Shown here: positions 1-11,205 of the stretch, piece by piece | Position numbering within the stretch: position 1 is the first letter of the stretch | How the letters are laid out: each line of letters begins with the position of its first letter | From: Pseudomonas trivialis | Lineage (GTDB): Bacteria > Pseudomonadota > Gammaproteobacteria > Pseudomonadales > Pseudomonadaceae | Direction of reading: 5' to 3' | Assembly: GCF_001439805.1 (NCBI RefSeq) | Contig: NZ_JYLK01000004.1 | Span: 310,001-374,000 of the forward strand | Length of the DNA: 64,000 bases | Translations under genes and position numbers: made by a program | The notes under the pieces: generated by a model | The model's database searches: none | Told to the model about the DNA's origin: nothing | What the model saw: the letters and a program-made list of their open reading frames with translations, nothing else

Positions 1-111
1 TGTGCGCCCATGACTCACTCTCTAACTGTCCATGGCGCCGAAACGTCTACTGGCCGGCGCTTTGGGGGCAGAGTTTATAGCGCAGCCACGCTTCCTTCCA
101 GCAAAAAACCC

Positions 112-969
112 TCAGGGCGCCAACTCGAAAACCGCCTGGATCATGCGCTGCGAGCGCCGCCGTTGCAGACAGCCGAGCAGGTGCCGGTTCACCAGGCCAT
201 CGCCCTGGATCGGCACCGCGCGCACCCTCGGGTCGGGGCTGACTTCAATCGAGGACACCACCCCGACGCCCAGTTCGGCCGCGACCGCTTCAGTCACCGC
301 TTCACGGCTGTCCAGTTCCAGCAGCACCCTGGGCTGCACATCGACCACCTGGCAGGCGTCGTCAAAGGTGCGTCGGGTGATGGAACCGGGCTCGCGCAGC
401 ACCATGATCACATCGTGCAACTGCTTGAGCGCAATACCTTCGCGCAGGCTCGCCCACGGGTGCGCCGCCGGCACCAGTGCGCAAATGCGCGACTCACTCA
501 AGGGTTGCAGGTGCACGCCATTGCGCGGCGCCACTTCGGTGAGCACGGCCACATCCGCGTGCTCGGCCAACAGCGCCGCCAGGGTTTCCTGAGCATTGCC
601 CAGGCGCAGGTTCACGGTGATACCCGGATAGCGCGCACGCAGGCTGGCGATCATCGGCATCACCAGGTGCGGGCCGTCCGCCGCGACTTCCAGGCGGCCG
701 CTGAGCAGTTGGCGATTGGCCTCCAGCAGGGTCTGCGCTTCGTCCACCAGGCCGAAGATCGCCCGGGTGATCGCCGCCAGGCGCGTGCCCTCCTCGGTCA
801 ATTCCACCCGTCGTGCGGTGCGGCGCAGCAGTGGAATCTGATAGTGCTCTTCCAGCGCCTTGATGTGCCCGGTCACCGCCGGCTGGCTGATAAACAGGCG
901 CGCCGCCGCCCGGGTAAAGCTGCCCTCGCGGGCCACGGCGTCAAACGCACGCAATTGAAACAGGTTCAT
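112..969 (-). CDS. LysR-family regulator, probable regulator of the divergent phnWX operon
   Basis: A 285-residue LysR-type transcription factor. The N-terminal winged HTH covers about residues 1-60 (GSFTRAAARLFISQPAVTGH contains the recognition region), followed by the effector-binding domain to the C-terminus. The ATG at 969 is chosen because the protein then begins MNLFQLRAF, the normal LysR start, with a GAGG-type ribosome binding site about 9 bases upstream; a longer frame upstream adds 20 unlikely residues. It is divergent from phnW across 112 bp, the usual position for a LysR activator of the neighbouring operon. Control of 2-aminoethylphosphonate catabolism is inferred from this position; the effector is not visible in the sequence. 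Confidence 0.88.
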   Translation of the reverse strand: MNLFQLRAFDAVAREGSFTRAAARLFISQPAVTGHIKALEEHYQIPLLRRTARRVELTEEGTRLAAITRAIFGLVDEAQTLLEANRQLLSGRLEVAADGPHLVMPMIASLRARYPGITVNLRLGNAQETLAALLAEHADVAVLTEVAPRNGVHLQPLSESRICALVPAAHPWASLREGIALKQLHDVIMVLREPGSITRRTFDDACQVVDVQPRVLLELDSREAVTEAVAAELGVGVVSSIEVSPDPRVRAVPIQGDGLVNRHLLGCLQRRRSQRMIQAVFELAP

Positions 970-1081
970 CGTTATCGGCCTCACTGATGGCTCGCATAAC
1001 AACAAACAATTTGATTGATGACAAGCCAAACTGCAATTTAGGCGCCGTAGCGTTCACACCAACACCTCGCGAGAATCTGAA

Positions 1082-2194
1082 ATGACCACTGCCGCGCCGC
1101 GCCTGCTGACTCCCGGCCCACTGACCACCTCGCTGCGCACCCGCCAGGCGATGCTGGAAGACTGGGGCTCGTGGGATGCGCGCTTCAATCAACTCACCGC
1201 CAGTGTCTGCGCCCGGTTGCTGGCGATTCTCAACGGTGCGGACAGCCACCACTGCATTCCCCTGCAAGGCAGCGGCACCTTTGCCGTCGAGGCCGCCATC
1301 GGCACGCTGGTGCCCCGTGACGGCAAGGTGCTGGTGCTGATCAACGGTGCGTACGGCAAGCGTCTGGCAAAGATCTGCGCGGTGCTCGGGCGCACGTTCA
1401 GCACCTTCGAAACCGCCGAAGACGCCCCAACCACCGCCGCCGATGTAGACCGCCTGCTACACGCCGACAGCCGCATCAGCCATGTCGCCCTGGTCCACTG
1501 CGAAACCAGCACCGGCATCCTCAACCCGCTGGCAGAGATTGCGCAGGTGGTTGAGCGCCACGGCAGGCGGCTGATCATCGACGCCATGAGTTCGTTCGGC
1601 GCGCTGCCCATCGATGCCCGCGAAATACCCTTCGACGCGCTGATCGCAGCCTCGGGCAAATGCCTGGAAGGCGTGCCGGGCATGGGCTTTGTGTTCGCAC
1701 AGAAGGCCGCGCTGGCCGCAGCCCAGGGCAACAGTCACTCCCTGGCGATGGACCTGTTCGACCAGCACAGTTATATGGCCAGCACTGGCCAGTGGCGTTT
1801 CACCCCACCGACCCACGTGGTTGCCGCCCTGCATGAGGCGCTGCTGCAATTTGACGAAGAAGGCGGCCTGCCCGCGCGTCACCGGCGCTACGCCAGTAAC
1901 TGCCAGGCGCTGCTGGACGGCATGGCCGCCCTGGGCCTGCGCAGCTTCCTGCCGGCCGCCATCCAGGCACCGATCATCGTCACCTTCCACGCTCCGCAAG
2001 ACCCGCGCTATCGGTTCCAGGATTTCTACGAACGGGTCAAGGCCCGTGGCTTCATCCTGTACCCCGGCAAACTGACCCAGGTGGAAACGTTTCGCGTTGG
2101 CTGCATTGGTCATGTCGACGCCACGGACATGCGAGCGGCGGTCACGGCGATCGGTGAAGCACTCCTGCACCACACCAGCATCCACAGGACTTGA
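1082..2194 (+). CDS. phnW: 2-aminoethylphosphonate--pyruvate transaminase
   Basis: A PLP-dependent class V aminotransferase of 370 residues, the usual PhnW length. It transfers the amino group of 2-aminoethylphosphonate to pyruvate, giving phosphonoacetaldehyde and alanine. Visible family features are the N-terminal [10 protein letters not shown] segment, the SSFGALPID segment and the PLP-lysine region [16 protein letters not shown] in the middle of the protein. The stop is 3 bp before phnX, so the two pathway enzymes are almost certainly cotranscribed and translationally close. A LysR gene is divergent upstream. No phosphonate transporter is in the window. Confidence 0.95.
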   Translation: MTTAAPRLLTPGPLTTSLRTRQAMLEDWGSWDARFNQLTASVCARLLAILNGADSHHCIPLQGSGTFAVEAAIGTLVPRDGKVLVLINGAYGKRLAKICAVLGRTFSTFETAEDAPTTAADVDRLLHADSRISHVALVHCETSTGILNPLAEIAQVVERHGRRLIIDAMSSFGALPIDAREIPFDALIAASGKCLEGVPGMGFVFAQKAALAAAQGNSHSLAMDLFDQHSYMASTGQWRFTPPTHVVAALHEALLQFDEEGGLPARHRRYASNCQALLDGMAALGLRSFLPAAIQAPIIVTFHAPQDPRYRFQDFYERVKARGFILYPGKLTQVETFRVGCIGHVDATDMRAAVTAIGEALLHHTSIHRT

Positions 2195-2197
2195 ACC

Positions 2198-3025
2198 ATG
2201 CAGTATCAAACCCCCAACACCCTGCAAGCCGTGATCCTCGACTGGGCCGGCACCGTGGTCGATTTCGGCTCGTTCGCGCCCACGCAGATCTTCGTCGAGG
2301 CCTTCGCCGAATTCGGCGTGCAGGTGTCCATCGAAGAAGCCCGTGGCCCCATGGGCATGGGCAAGTGGGACCATATCCGCACCCTCTGCAACCAGCCGGC
2401 GGTGGCCGAGCGCTACCGCCAGGCGGTCGGCCGCACGCCTGCCGATGCGGACGTGACCGCGATCTACCAGCGCTTCATGCCGCTGCAGATCGAGAAGATC
2501 GCCGAGCACTCGGCATTGATTCCCGGCGCCCTCGACACCATCGCGGCGCTGCGTGCGCAGGGCATCAGGATCGGCTCCTGCTCCGGCTACCCACGGCAGG
2601 TCATGGACAAGGTGGTCGCCCTGGCAGCGAGCAACGGTTATGTCGCCGACCACGTCGTAGCCACCGACGACGTCCCCAACGGTCGCCCGTGGCCGGCCCA
2701 GGCCCTGGCCAACGTGATCGCCCTGGGCATTGACGACGTGGCGGCGTGCGTGAAGGTCGATGACACCGTGCCGGGCATCCTCGAAGGCCGTCGCGCCGGC
2801 ATGTGGACCGTGGCGCTGACCTGTTCCGGCAATGCGCTGGGCCTGACCTACGCGCAGTTTCTGGCGCTGGACAGCGACACGCTGGCCGCCGAACGCAGGC
2901 GTATCGAGGCGATGTTCGCCGGCTCGCGCCCGCACTATCTGATCGACACGATCACCCAGTTGCCGGCGGTGATCGCCGACATCAACGGGCGCCTGGCGCG
3001 CGGTGAAGTGCCCCAAGGCACCTGA
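2198..3025 (+). CDS. phnX: phosphonoacetaldehyde hydrolase (phosphonatase)
   Basis: A HAD-superfamily enzyme of 275 residues that cleaves phosphonoacetaldehyde into acetaldehyde and phosphate, the second step after PhnW. The HAD nucleophile motif [11 protein letters not shown] places the catalytic aspartate at residue 15. Lys56 in MGMGKWDH fits the Schiff-base lysine characteristic of phosphonatases and separates this protein from ordinary HAD phosphatases. The C-terminal [18 protein letters not shown] is the HAD acidic motif. The start is 3 bp after the phnW stop. Together phnW and phnX let the cell use 2-aminoethylphosphonate as a source of phosphorus and nitrogen. Confidence 0.95.
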   Translation: MQYQTPNTLQAVILDWAGTVVDFGSFAPTQIFVEAFAEFGVQVSIEEARGPMGMGKWDHIRTLCNQPAVAERYRQAVGRTPADADVTAIYQRFMPLQIEKIAEHSALIPGALDTIAALRAQGIRIGSCSGYPRQVMDKVVALAASNGYVADHVVATDDVPNGRPWPAQALANVIALGIDDVAACVKVDDTVPGILEGRRAGMWTVALTCSGNALGLTYAQFLALDSDTLAAERRRIEAMFAGSRPHYLIDTITQLPAVIADINGRLARGEVPQGT

Positions 3026-3139
3026 CAGCGATCAGGATGACGGCATCGCGGACGCGCACTGCGGCGAAATCAGGCATACAGTAAACGGACTCCGTCGCCA
3101 AAGAACGGAAACATGACCTGATGAGTGAGGAAACCAGCG

Positions 3140-3700
3140 ATGCCGTGGAAAAATTCCGATTCGCGCTACAGCACGATGTCGATTGCGCTGCACTGGTTGA
3201 TGGTGGTGCTGCTGGCGGTGGTCTATGCCTGCATCGAATTGCGCGGGCAGTTCCCCAAGGGCAGCGGTGCACGCACGCTGATCGTCGAAATGCACTTCAT
3301 GTTCGGCCTGACCGTGTTTGTGCTGGTGTGGCTGCGATTGTTTGCGCGCAGCCTGGGGGTTGCACCAAGAATCGTCCCGGCCCCGCCGCCATGGCAGCGC
3401 TGGCTGGCCCGGCTCACGCACACCGCACTCTACGCGTTGATGATCGGCATGCCGATCGCCGGTTGGCTGATCGTCAGCGCCGAAGGGCACTCGGTGATGT
3501 TCTACGGGATGGAATTGCCGCCGTTGATCGCCGAGAACAAGGCATTGGCCAAGGAGATCGAGGGCTGGCACGTGCTGTTCGGGCAGATCGGGTACTGGCT
3601 GATCGGACTGCATGCCCTGGCAGGGATTTTTCACCATTATGTGATGCGCGATAACACGGCGTTGCGCATGCTGCCAGGCAGGCGGCAATCGGTTGAGTGA
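3140..3700 (+). CDS. cytochrome b561 family protein
   Basis: An inner-membrane di-heme cytochrome b561 of 186 residues with four predicted membrane helices. Candidate heme histidines lie in IALHWLMV (helix 1), EMHFMFGL (helix 2), LTHTALYALMIG (helix 3) and LHALAGIFHHYV (helix 4). Members of this family pass electrons from quinol, or scavenge superoxide, in the cytoplasmic membrane. The ATG at 3140 is preferred over an in-frame GTG at 3125 because GAGGAA lies at a good distance upstream of it and the protein then begins MPWKNSDSRYS, a typical b561 start. It stands alone between phnX and a convergent gene, so the physiological partner is unknown. Confidence 0.88.
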   Translation: MPWKNSDSRYSTMSIALHWLMVVLLAVVYACIELRGQFPKGSGARTLIVEMHFMFGLTVFVLVWLRLFARSLGVAPRIVPAPPPWQRWLARLTHTALYALMIGMPIAGWLIVSAEGHSVMFYGMELPPLIAENKALAKEIEGWHVLFGQIGYWLIGLHALAGIFHHYVMRDNTALRMLPGRRQSVE

Positions 3701-3807
3701 CACACCGCTGTCGGGAGCATGAGCGATTTCAGGCAACCACATTCCTTTGAAGAGCCCGCTCGCCACAGAGGCTCCAGTTTGTTGCGCCACATTGCCAGGC
3801 TGTTGTA

Positions 3808-4698
3808 TCAGGGATTGAATCCACGGCGTCCCTGTAGGCCGCCGGTATGTATGAAGATCAGGCGAGTGCCGGGGGCGAAGCGGCCGGCCTCGATCTGCTG
3901 TTTCAGCGCCAGCAGCGCCTTGCCGGTGTAGAGCGGCTCCAGCGGCAGGCCGCATTGCTGCTGCGTGGCGTCAATAAACGCGAGCAACAAGGGGTCGACT
4001 TTGGCAAAGCCGCCCCTGCTCGCGTCCAGCAGCTCATAACCTTGCGCCACGATTGACTGCACAGTGCGCGCCACTCCGTGGTCATCCGGCACGGCCAGTG
4101 CACCGTACACCGGATGGGCGCCCGCCTCGGCCAGCACCAACCCCGCCAACGTGGTGCCGGTGCCGGCGGCCAGCCACCACGCGTCATAGTCGGCCCAGCC
4201 CAGCGCATTCAACTGCGTCCGCGCCTGTTCGACCAACACCCCACATCCCAACGCCCCGGTCAATCCGCCACCGCCCTCGGGCACCGCATGCAGATGCGGA
4301 TAGTGCGCGTGCCACGGTTCCCAGAACCCCGGTTCGTGACGCGCACGATAGCCGCCATACCCCAGCCAGTGCAGTTGCATGCCGAACGCTTTGAGGTCGA
4401 GCACCGTGGGCGTGTCCTGCGGATGACCGCGCAACAGGCCGACCGTGGCAAAACCAAAGCGCTGGCCCGCCGCCGCCAAGGCGTGCAGATGGTTGGAGTA
4501 GGCGCCCCCCAGGCTGATGAGGCCGCTGGCGCCGGCCCGCCGCGCCAGGGCCAGATGCCCGCTGAGCTTGAACCATTTATTGCCGCTGATCAGCGGGTCG
4601 ATCAGGTCCAGGCGCAGCACCGCAAGCTCGACGCCGCGCAGCCAATCAAGCTGCACGGGTTCAAGGGGCGCGTGGGGCAGCCAGTCGAAGGGATCCAT
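3808..4698 (-). CDS. PLP-dependent D-cysteine desulfhydrase / ACC deaminase family protein
   Basis: A 296-residue fold-type II PLP enzyme. The signature LISGNKWFKL places the likely PLP lysine at residue 41, matching GNKxRKL of ACC deaminase and D-cysteine desulfhydrase. SLGGAYSNHLHALAA is the conserved substrate and phosphate loop, and GTGTTLAGLV resembles the PLP phosphate-binding glycine loop. It is shorter than true ACC deaminase (about 338 residues), and NKWFK replaces NKTRK, so D-cysteine desulfhydrase or an uncharacterised relative is more likely than ACC deaminase. It lies 54 bp downstream of fadH on the same strand and may be cotranscribed, without an obvious metabolic link. Confidence 0.8.
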   Translation of the reverse strand: MDPFDWLPHAPLEPVQLDWLRGVELAVLRLDLIDPLISGNKWFKLSGHLALARRAGASGLISLGGAYSNHLHALAAAGQRFGFATVGLLRGHPQDTPTVLDLKAFGMQLHWLGYGGYRARHEPGFWEPWHAHYPHLHAVPEGGGGLTGALGCGVLVEQARTQLNALGWADYDAWWLAAGTGTTLAGLVLAEAGAHPVYGALAVPDDHGVARTVQSIVAQGYELLDASRGGFAKVDPLLLAFIDATQQQCGLPLEPLYTGKALLALKQQIEAGRFAPGTRLIFIHTGGLQGRRGFNP

Positions 4699-4752
4699 GC
4701 GGGAACCTGGGCGAAAAAGGGGCGGTAGTCTACCACCGCCCCGCCCCGGGTC

Positions 4753-7112
<2,360 letters not shown>

Positions 7113-8609
7113 ATGCCTAAATCCTTATCAGCGTTGACTAAACAAGCGCCCGAGGTGGACGAGGTGCTCGACAGCATCATTGCCATGGTGTCGGCGCATT
7201 TTGCGGCGCCGATTGACCCGCACAAACGCGCACCGATGAGCGAGCACGACAACTTGTTCCTGCATAACGCCGCCGCAGTCGCCGCCGCCCGATTGGACTT
7301 CATTCATGACAAGCACTTCGTCGATACGCTGACCGGACTGCCCAATCGCGACTGTTTTGAACGCGACGTTGCCAACGACGCGGCAGGCCTGCCGGAACGC
7401 CTGGCCATACTGATCGAGCCACTGACCGCAGTCGGCATGGACAGGCTGGTAAAAGCCCTGGGCCTGGACTGTTTCGTCGAGTTCATGCTGGGGGTAAAAC
7501 ATGTACTCGCCGCTGTACTGCCTGGGCATGCACGCCTGTATCGCGCCGGCACGCTGAGCTTCGCGGTGCTGATGGAGGGTGGTCCCGAGGTTGACCTGCC
7601 CGCCCTTATCCAGCGACTCACCGCCGCCCTTGCACGGCCGGTGCACTTCCAAAATGTGCCGGTGTTCGCCGACGTGGGCATCGGCGTGCTCAGGATCGGA
7701 CCCAGCGCTGCGCCGCCTGCCGATAATGTGCGGCTGATGGCCAGCGTGACGGACACGGCGCGGCGTTCCGAGCATCGATGGCTGTATTACGACGCCACCA
7801 TCGACGCCCACGCACAACGCAGCGCAATGCTGCTTCACTCGATCGAATCCGCGTTGCTCGCGCCGGACCAGTTGCGCCTGGAATATCAGCCTCGCATCAA
7901 TCTGGCCGACAAACGCTGTGACTCGGTCGAGGCGCTTTTGCGCTGGACGCATCCGGTGCTGGGAGAAATCGGGCCCGCCGAATTCATCGGCCTGGCAGAG
8001 ACCACCGCCGCCATTCGCCATATCACCAGCTGGGTGGTGAGAAACGTCTGCAAGCAGATAGACGCGTGGCGAAGCCAGGGGCTGCACCTGAACGTCTCGC
8101 TCAATGTGTCGTCGATAGACCTCACCGACGGCCAACTAATTGATGAGCTGACCCACTCACTGGCGCAGTTCAACCTGGCGCCGCAATGCATTGAACTGGA
8201 ATTCACCGAAAGCGTGCTGATTCCCGACTTCGACGCCGTCCAGCACCAGCTCATGCGCCTGCACCAATTGGGCGTGGCCATCGCCATTGACGACTTCGGC
8301 AGCGGCTACAGCAACTGGCGATATTTGCGGGACATTCCCGCCAAAAGCGTCAAGCTCGACCGCTCGCTGTTGGTGGATCTACGGCCTGACACCAGCAATT
8401 GGCATATCGTCAAAGGCATCATCAGCCTGGCGCGAAACCTCAATCTCACCGTGGTGGCCGAGGGCGTGGAAACCCTGTTGAACTACCGGCTCTTGCGTGA
8501 CTGGCAGTGCCATCAGGGCCAGGGCTATTTCTTCTGCAAACCCCTGTCGCCTGACGCCCTGCGTGAATGGATCGCAGGCGGGCAAGCCTTTGCGGGCCGC
8601 AAAGAATAA
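7113..8609 (+). CDS. degenerate-GGDEF / EAL c-di-GMP phosphodiesterase
   Basis: A soluble 498-residue protein. Residues about 75-235 form a GGDEF fold (starts DTLTGLPNRDCF), but the active-site loop reads YRAGTLSFAVLME in place of GGDEF, so cyclase activity is not expected. Residues about 245-490 form an EAL domain whose metal and catalytic residues all look present: VEALLRW, LNVSS, LEFTES, DDFGSGYS, AKSVKLD, VAEGVET and QGQGYFF. It should therefore hydrolyse cyclic di-GMP, with the degenerate GGDEF part perhaps acting as a nucleotide sensor. No membrane helix or PAS domain is visible. The start at 7113 is preferred because AGGA lies 9 bases upstream. Confidence 0.88.
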   Translation: MPKSLSALTKQAPEVDEVLDSIIAMVSAHFAAPIDPHKRAPMSEHDNLFLHNAAAVAAARLDFIHDKHFVDTLTGLPNRDCFERDVANDAAGLPERLAILIEPLTAVGMDRLVKALGLDCFVEFMLGVKHVLAAVLPGHARLYRAGTLSFAVLMEGGPEVDLPALIQRLTAALARPVHFQNVPVFADVGIGVLRIGPSAAPPADNVRLMASVTDTARRSEHRWLYYDATIDAHAQRSAMLLHSIESALLAPDQLRLEYQPRINLADKRCDSVEALLRWTHPVLGEIGPAEFIGLAETTAAIRHITSWVVRNVCKQIDAWRSQGLHLNVSLNVSSIDLTDGQLIDELTHSLAQFNLAPQCIELEFTESVLIPDFDAVQHQLMRLHQLGVAIAIDDFGSGYSNWRYLRDIPAKSVKLDRSLLVDLRPDTSNWHIVKGIISLARNLNLTVVAEGVETLLNYRLLRDWQCHQGQGYFFCKPLSPDALREWIAGGQAFAGRKE

Positions 8610-8799
8610 CGCCGCGCAGGAACCAAGCCGGACGATGTGGTTCCAACGCGCAAGCGTCAACATTGGCTAAGCAGCCATTGGGGCTCGGAAAAAGCTGCGC
8701 ATCGCCCCAATAATTCCTGTAACCCGCTGACTCTGTGTATCCTCATTCGCACTTCAGTCAAAAATTCATGCCCCGTCCCAGGTTCGTTGTCCGTTATCC

Positions 8800-9930
8800 A
8801 TGCGCAAACTCTTAGCCCTCACCGTCACCATGGCCCTGGTTGCCGCCCTCACCGCCTATCTGGTCTGGACCCAGGATCGCCCCGTGGCGCATTACCTGTC
8901 GGACCTGCGGATTAATGTCGCCGTCAACCAGGGCCAGCCCGCCGATCGGGGCAACCTGCTGGGCATCCAGCCGGAGCTGTTCCCCGCCGATTACCAGAGT
9001 GTGGAACGCCTGCACCTGAAACTCGCGGCCTATCTGCAAAAGGCCCGCGAACAGGGCTTTATCAACGACAAAACCATCGTGGTCATGCCCGAACACATTG
9101 GCACCTGGCTGATGCTCGGCGGCGAAAAAAACGAGGTGTACCAGGCCACACATTGGCAGGACGCCATGAGCTGGCTGGCGCTCAGCAACCCGCTGTCGTT
9201 CGCGCGCGCATGGATCAGCGCCACCGGTGGCGACCGCATGAACGACGCTTACCTGCGCATGAAAGCCGAGACGATGGCGCGTGACTATCAGTTGCTGTTC
9301 GGCGGTCTGGCCAAAGAGTTCGGGGTAACGCTGGTGGCCGGCTCCATCGCCCTGCCCAATCCGAGTATCAGTCAGGGACAGCTGCAGGTCGGCCATGGCC
9401 CGCTGTATAACGCAAGCGTGGTATTTGCCGCCGACGGCCTCGCACTGGGCCAGCCGCAGCGTCAGTTCTACCCCATCTACGACGAGCGCGGCTTTATCGA
9501 GCCCGGTGATGAAAACATTATCAACGTGGTCGACACCCCGGCCGGTCGCCTGGGCATTCTGATCGGCAGCGACAGCTGGTACCCTGACAACTACCGCAAG
9601 CTCAACGACCAGGGCGCTCAACTGATCGCGGTGCCGGCCTATGTGATCGGTCGCGATACCTGGGACCGCCCATGGCGCGGCTTCAAAAGCGTGTCCACCC
9701 CTACGGAAATCAGCCTCAAGCCCGAAGAACTCAGCGAGGGTCAGGCCTGGCATCGCCTGACGCTGATCAGCCAGCAACCGATCAGCCAGGCCAACGCCGG
9801 CATGAGTGTGTTCCAGCGTGGACAATTCTGGGACCTGGGCAGCTCCGGCCAGAGCTTTTTGAGCAACAACGGCCAGGTGTTTGCCGACGGCAGTGCCCGT
9901 GGCGCACGCCTGCTGAACATCTGGCTGTAA
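8800..9930 (+). CDS. membrane-anchored nitrilase-fold protein lacking catalytic cysteine
   Basis: A 376-residue protein with one N-terminal hydrophobic segment (about residues 3-23), probably a membrane anchor or signal, then a domain resembling the carbon-nitrogen hydrolase (nitrilase) fold. VVMPEHIG (Glu98) fits the first catalytic glutamate. The nucleophile motif, normally like LICxDxxFPE, reads LIGSDSWYPD at 254-263, and the protein contains no cysteine at all. The catalytic-lysine region reads QRQFYPIYDE with no lysine. It is thus probably not a working amidase or nitrilase of the normal mechanism. An AraC regulator starts 4 bp downstream and is probably in the same transcript. Function unknown. 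Confidence 0.72.
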   Translation: MRKLLALTVTMALVAALTAYLVWTQDRPVAHYLSDLRINVAVNQGQPADRGNLLGIQPELFPADYQSVERLHLKLAAYLQKAREQGFINDKTIVVMPEHIGTWLMLGGEKNEVYQATHWQDAMSWLALSNPLSFARAWISATGGDRMNDAYLRMKAETMARDYQLLFGGLAKEFGVTLVAGSIALPNPSISQGQLQVGHGPLYNASVVFAADGLALGQPQRQFYPIYDERGFIEPGDENIINVVDTPAGRLGILIGSDSWYPDNYRKLNDQGAQLIAVPAYVIGRDTWDRPWRGFKSVSTPTEISLKPEELSEGQAWHRLTLISQQPISQANAGMSVFQRGQFWDLGSSGQSFLSNNGQVFADGSARGARLLNIWL

Positions 9931-9934
9931 CAGC

Positions 9935-10969
9935 GTGAAGCCGGTGCGTCTGGGGGACTTGTCGGTCGGCTTCGTGCACAGCCTGGCCGACGCGATCCAA
10001 AGCCATGACCTTGATCCGCAACCGCTGCTGCTGCAATACGGCTTTGATCCAGCGCGCCTCGCTGAAGCCGGCGCACGCTTGTCGATCCCGCGCTACATGC
10101 ACCTGGGCCATGCGGCCATCCAACTCACCGGCGACCCGGGTCTGGGCCTGCGCATGGGCAGGCTCAGCCGGCTGAGTCAAGCGGGCCTGGCGGGCATCAC
10201 CGCAGCCCAGGCGCCCACAGTGCGCGAGGCCGCTCGCACGCTCACGCGCTTCGAAGCGCTCTACGGCTCCAACTATCGCGGCCAATCCAGCTTTCATGAA
10301 GATGCCGAAGGCGCGTGGCTGCGGTTCTACTCCATCAGCCCCTACAACGCCTATAACCGCTTTGTGGTGGACTCAATCATCGCCGGCTGGCTGCAACAAC
10401 TGTCGAGCCTGGCGCAACAGCCCGTGCAGGCGCAACGCATTGACATAGAATTCGAAGCCCCGGGCTACCAAGAACAATACGGCGTGCTGGCGCAAGGCCC
10501 GATCCACTTTGGCGCCGAGGCCAATCAGCTGCGCCTGAGTCAAGAGAGCCTGGCCCTGCGCAACCCGCAACATTGCCCGAGTACCTGGCAACTGTTGCTG
10601 CAACTGTGTGAAAGGGAACTGGAGCAACTGACGCGCACCCGCAGCCTGCGCGAGCGCATCACCCGTTTGCTCGGGCCGATGCTCAATGGCGGCCGGGAAC
10701 CCGACCTTGAGGAAGTGGCGGCACGCTTGACGCTGCCGACCTGGACACTGCGGCGCAAACTGGCCGACGAAGGCACTCAATTTCGCGCCATTCTCAACGA
10801 CACCCGCCGCGATCTGGCCATGACCTACATTCGCGATACGGAACTGGCGTTCGGCGAGATCGCCTACCTGCTTGGTTTTGCCTCGGCCCAGGCGTTTCAA
10901 CGGGCCTTCAGGCGCTGGAACAACCAGACCCCAGGGGAATTTCGCCGCAGTCAGCGGCATTCCGCCTGA
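9935..10969 (+). CDS. AraC-family transcriptional regulator (arabinose-binding-type N-domain)
   Basis: A 344-residue regulator. The first about 200 residues resemble the ligand-binding domain found in OruR/ArgR-like AraC proteins of pseudomonads (segment LGLRMGRLSRLSQAGLAG). The C-terminal AraC HTH pair spans about 235-335: PDLEEVAARLTLPTWTLRRK is the first helix-turn-helix and AFGEIAYLLGFASAQAFQRA the second. It starts with GTG 4 bp after the nitrilase-fold gene and probably relies on coupling, as no strong independent ribosome binding site is seen. It may sense a ligand bound or made by its partner; that is inference. Confidence 0.85.
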   Translation: MKPVRLGDLSVGFVHSLADAIQSHDLDPQPLLLQYGFDPARLAEAGARLSIPRYMHLGHAAIQLTGDPGLGLRMGRLSRLSQAGLAGITAAQAPTVREAARTLTRFEALYGSNYRGQSSFHEDAEGAWLRFYSISPYNAYNRFVVDSIIAGWLQQLSSLAQQPVQAQRIDIEFEAPGYQEQYGVLAQGPIHFGAEANQLRLSQESLALRNPQHCPSTWQLLLQLCERELEQLTRTRSLRERITRLLGPMLNGGREPDLEEVAARLTLPTWTLRRKLADEGTQFRAILNDTRRDLAMTYIRDTELAFGEIAYLLGFASAQAFQRAFRRWNNQTPGEFRRSQRHSA

Positions 10970-10977
10970 AGTCGGAT

Positions 10978-11064
10978 TTACAACTCGGTGGCGTCGTCGA
11001 CCGGATCCAGCGGATCCAACTCGAAGGCCTGATACTCCAACAGCTCTTCCTGATAATCGTCCAT
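10978..11064 (-). CDS. 28-residue acidic small protein
   Basis: An 87-bp open frame on the minus strand encoding 28 residues, beginning MDDYQEELLEYQAFELDP and ending DDATEL. It is strongly acidic (11 Asp or Glu) with no basic residue. The case for a real gene is an excellent ribosome binding site: AAGGAG lies 7 bases upstream of the ATG. The frame lies tail to tail with the AraC gene, 8 bp apart. I do not recognise the product and assign no function. Such short frames can arise by chance, so conservation is needed as support. Confidence 0.5.
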   Translation of the reverse strand: MDDYQEELLEYQAFELDPLDPVDDATEL

Positions 11065-11162
11065 GGTGGGCTCCTTTTTGGATGGACAGCGATGACAGGT
11101 TAATGACCTGTATCACCAGCCTAAAGTGCCGTCATGACGAAAAAAAGTCAGCTATTAAAAAA

Positions 11163-11187
11163 TGGGAGGGGCCTGCTCCCTCCCATA
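11163..11187. repeat. REP-like palindrome (variant core)
   Basis: A short inverted repeat, TGGGAGGGGCCTGCTCCCTCCCA, related to the REP core GTGGGAGGGGGCTTGCTC seen elsewhere in the window but with the centre changed. It lies just downstream of the DUF2242 gene and may act as a transcription stop there. Confidence 0.65.
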
Positions 11188-11205
11188 GTGGATATTCAGT
11201 GTGTT

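Noticed and set aside
1457..3016. Long open frame (519 codons) on the minus strand opposite phnW/phnX
   Set aside because: Its product is Arg/His/Gly-rich without any domain, and it is opposite two clear enzymes; a typical shadow frame in high-GC DNA.
3808..4698. True ACC deaminase (acdS)
   Set aside because: The protein is about 40 residues shorter and has NKWFKL instead of NKTRKL; only family-level assignment is justified.
8800..9930. Apolipoprotein N-acyltransferase or active nitrilase
   Set aside because: Only one membrane segment and no cysteine anywhere, so neither activity is credible.
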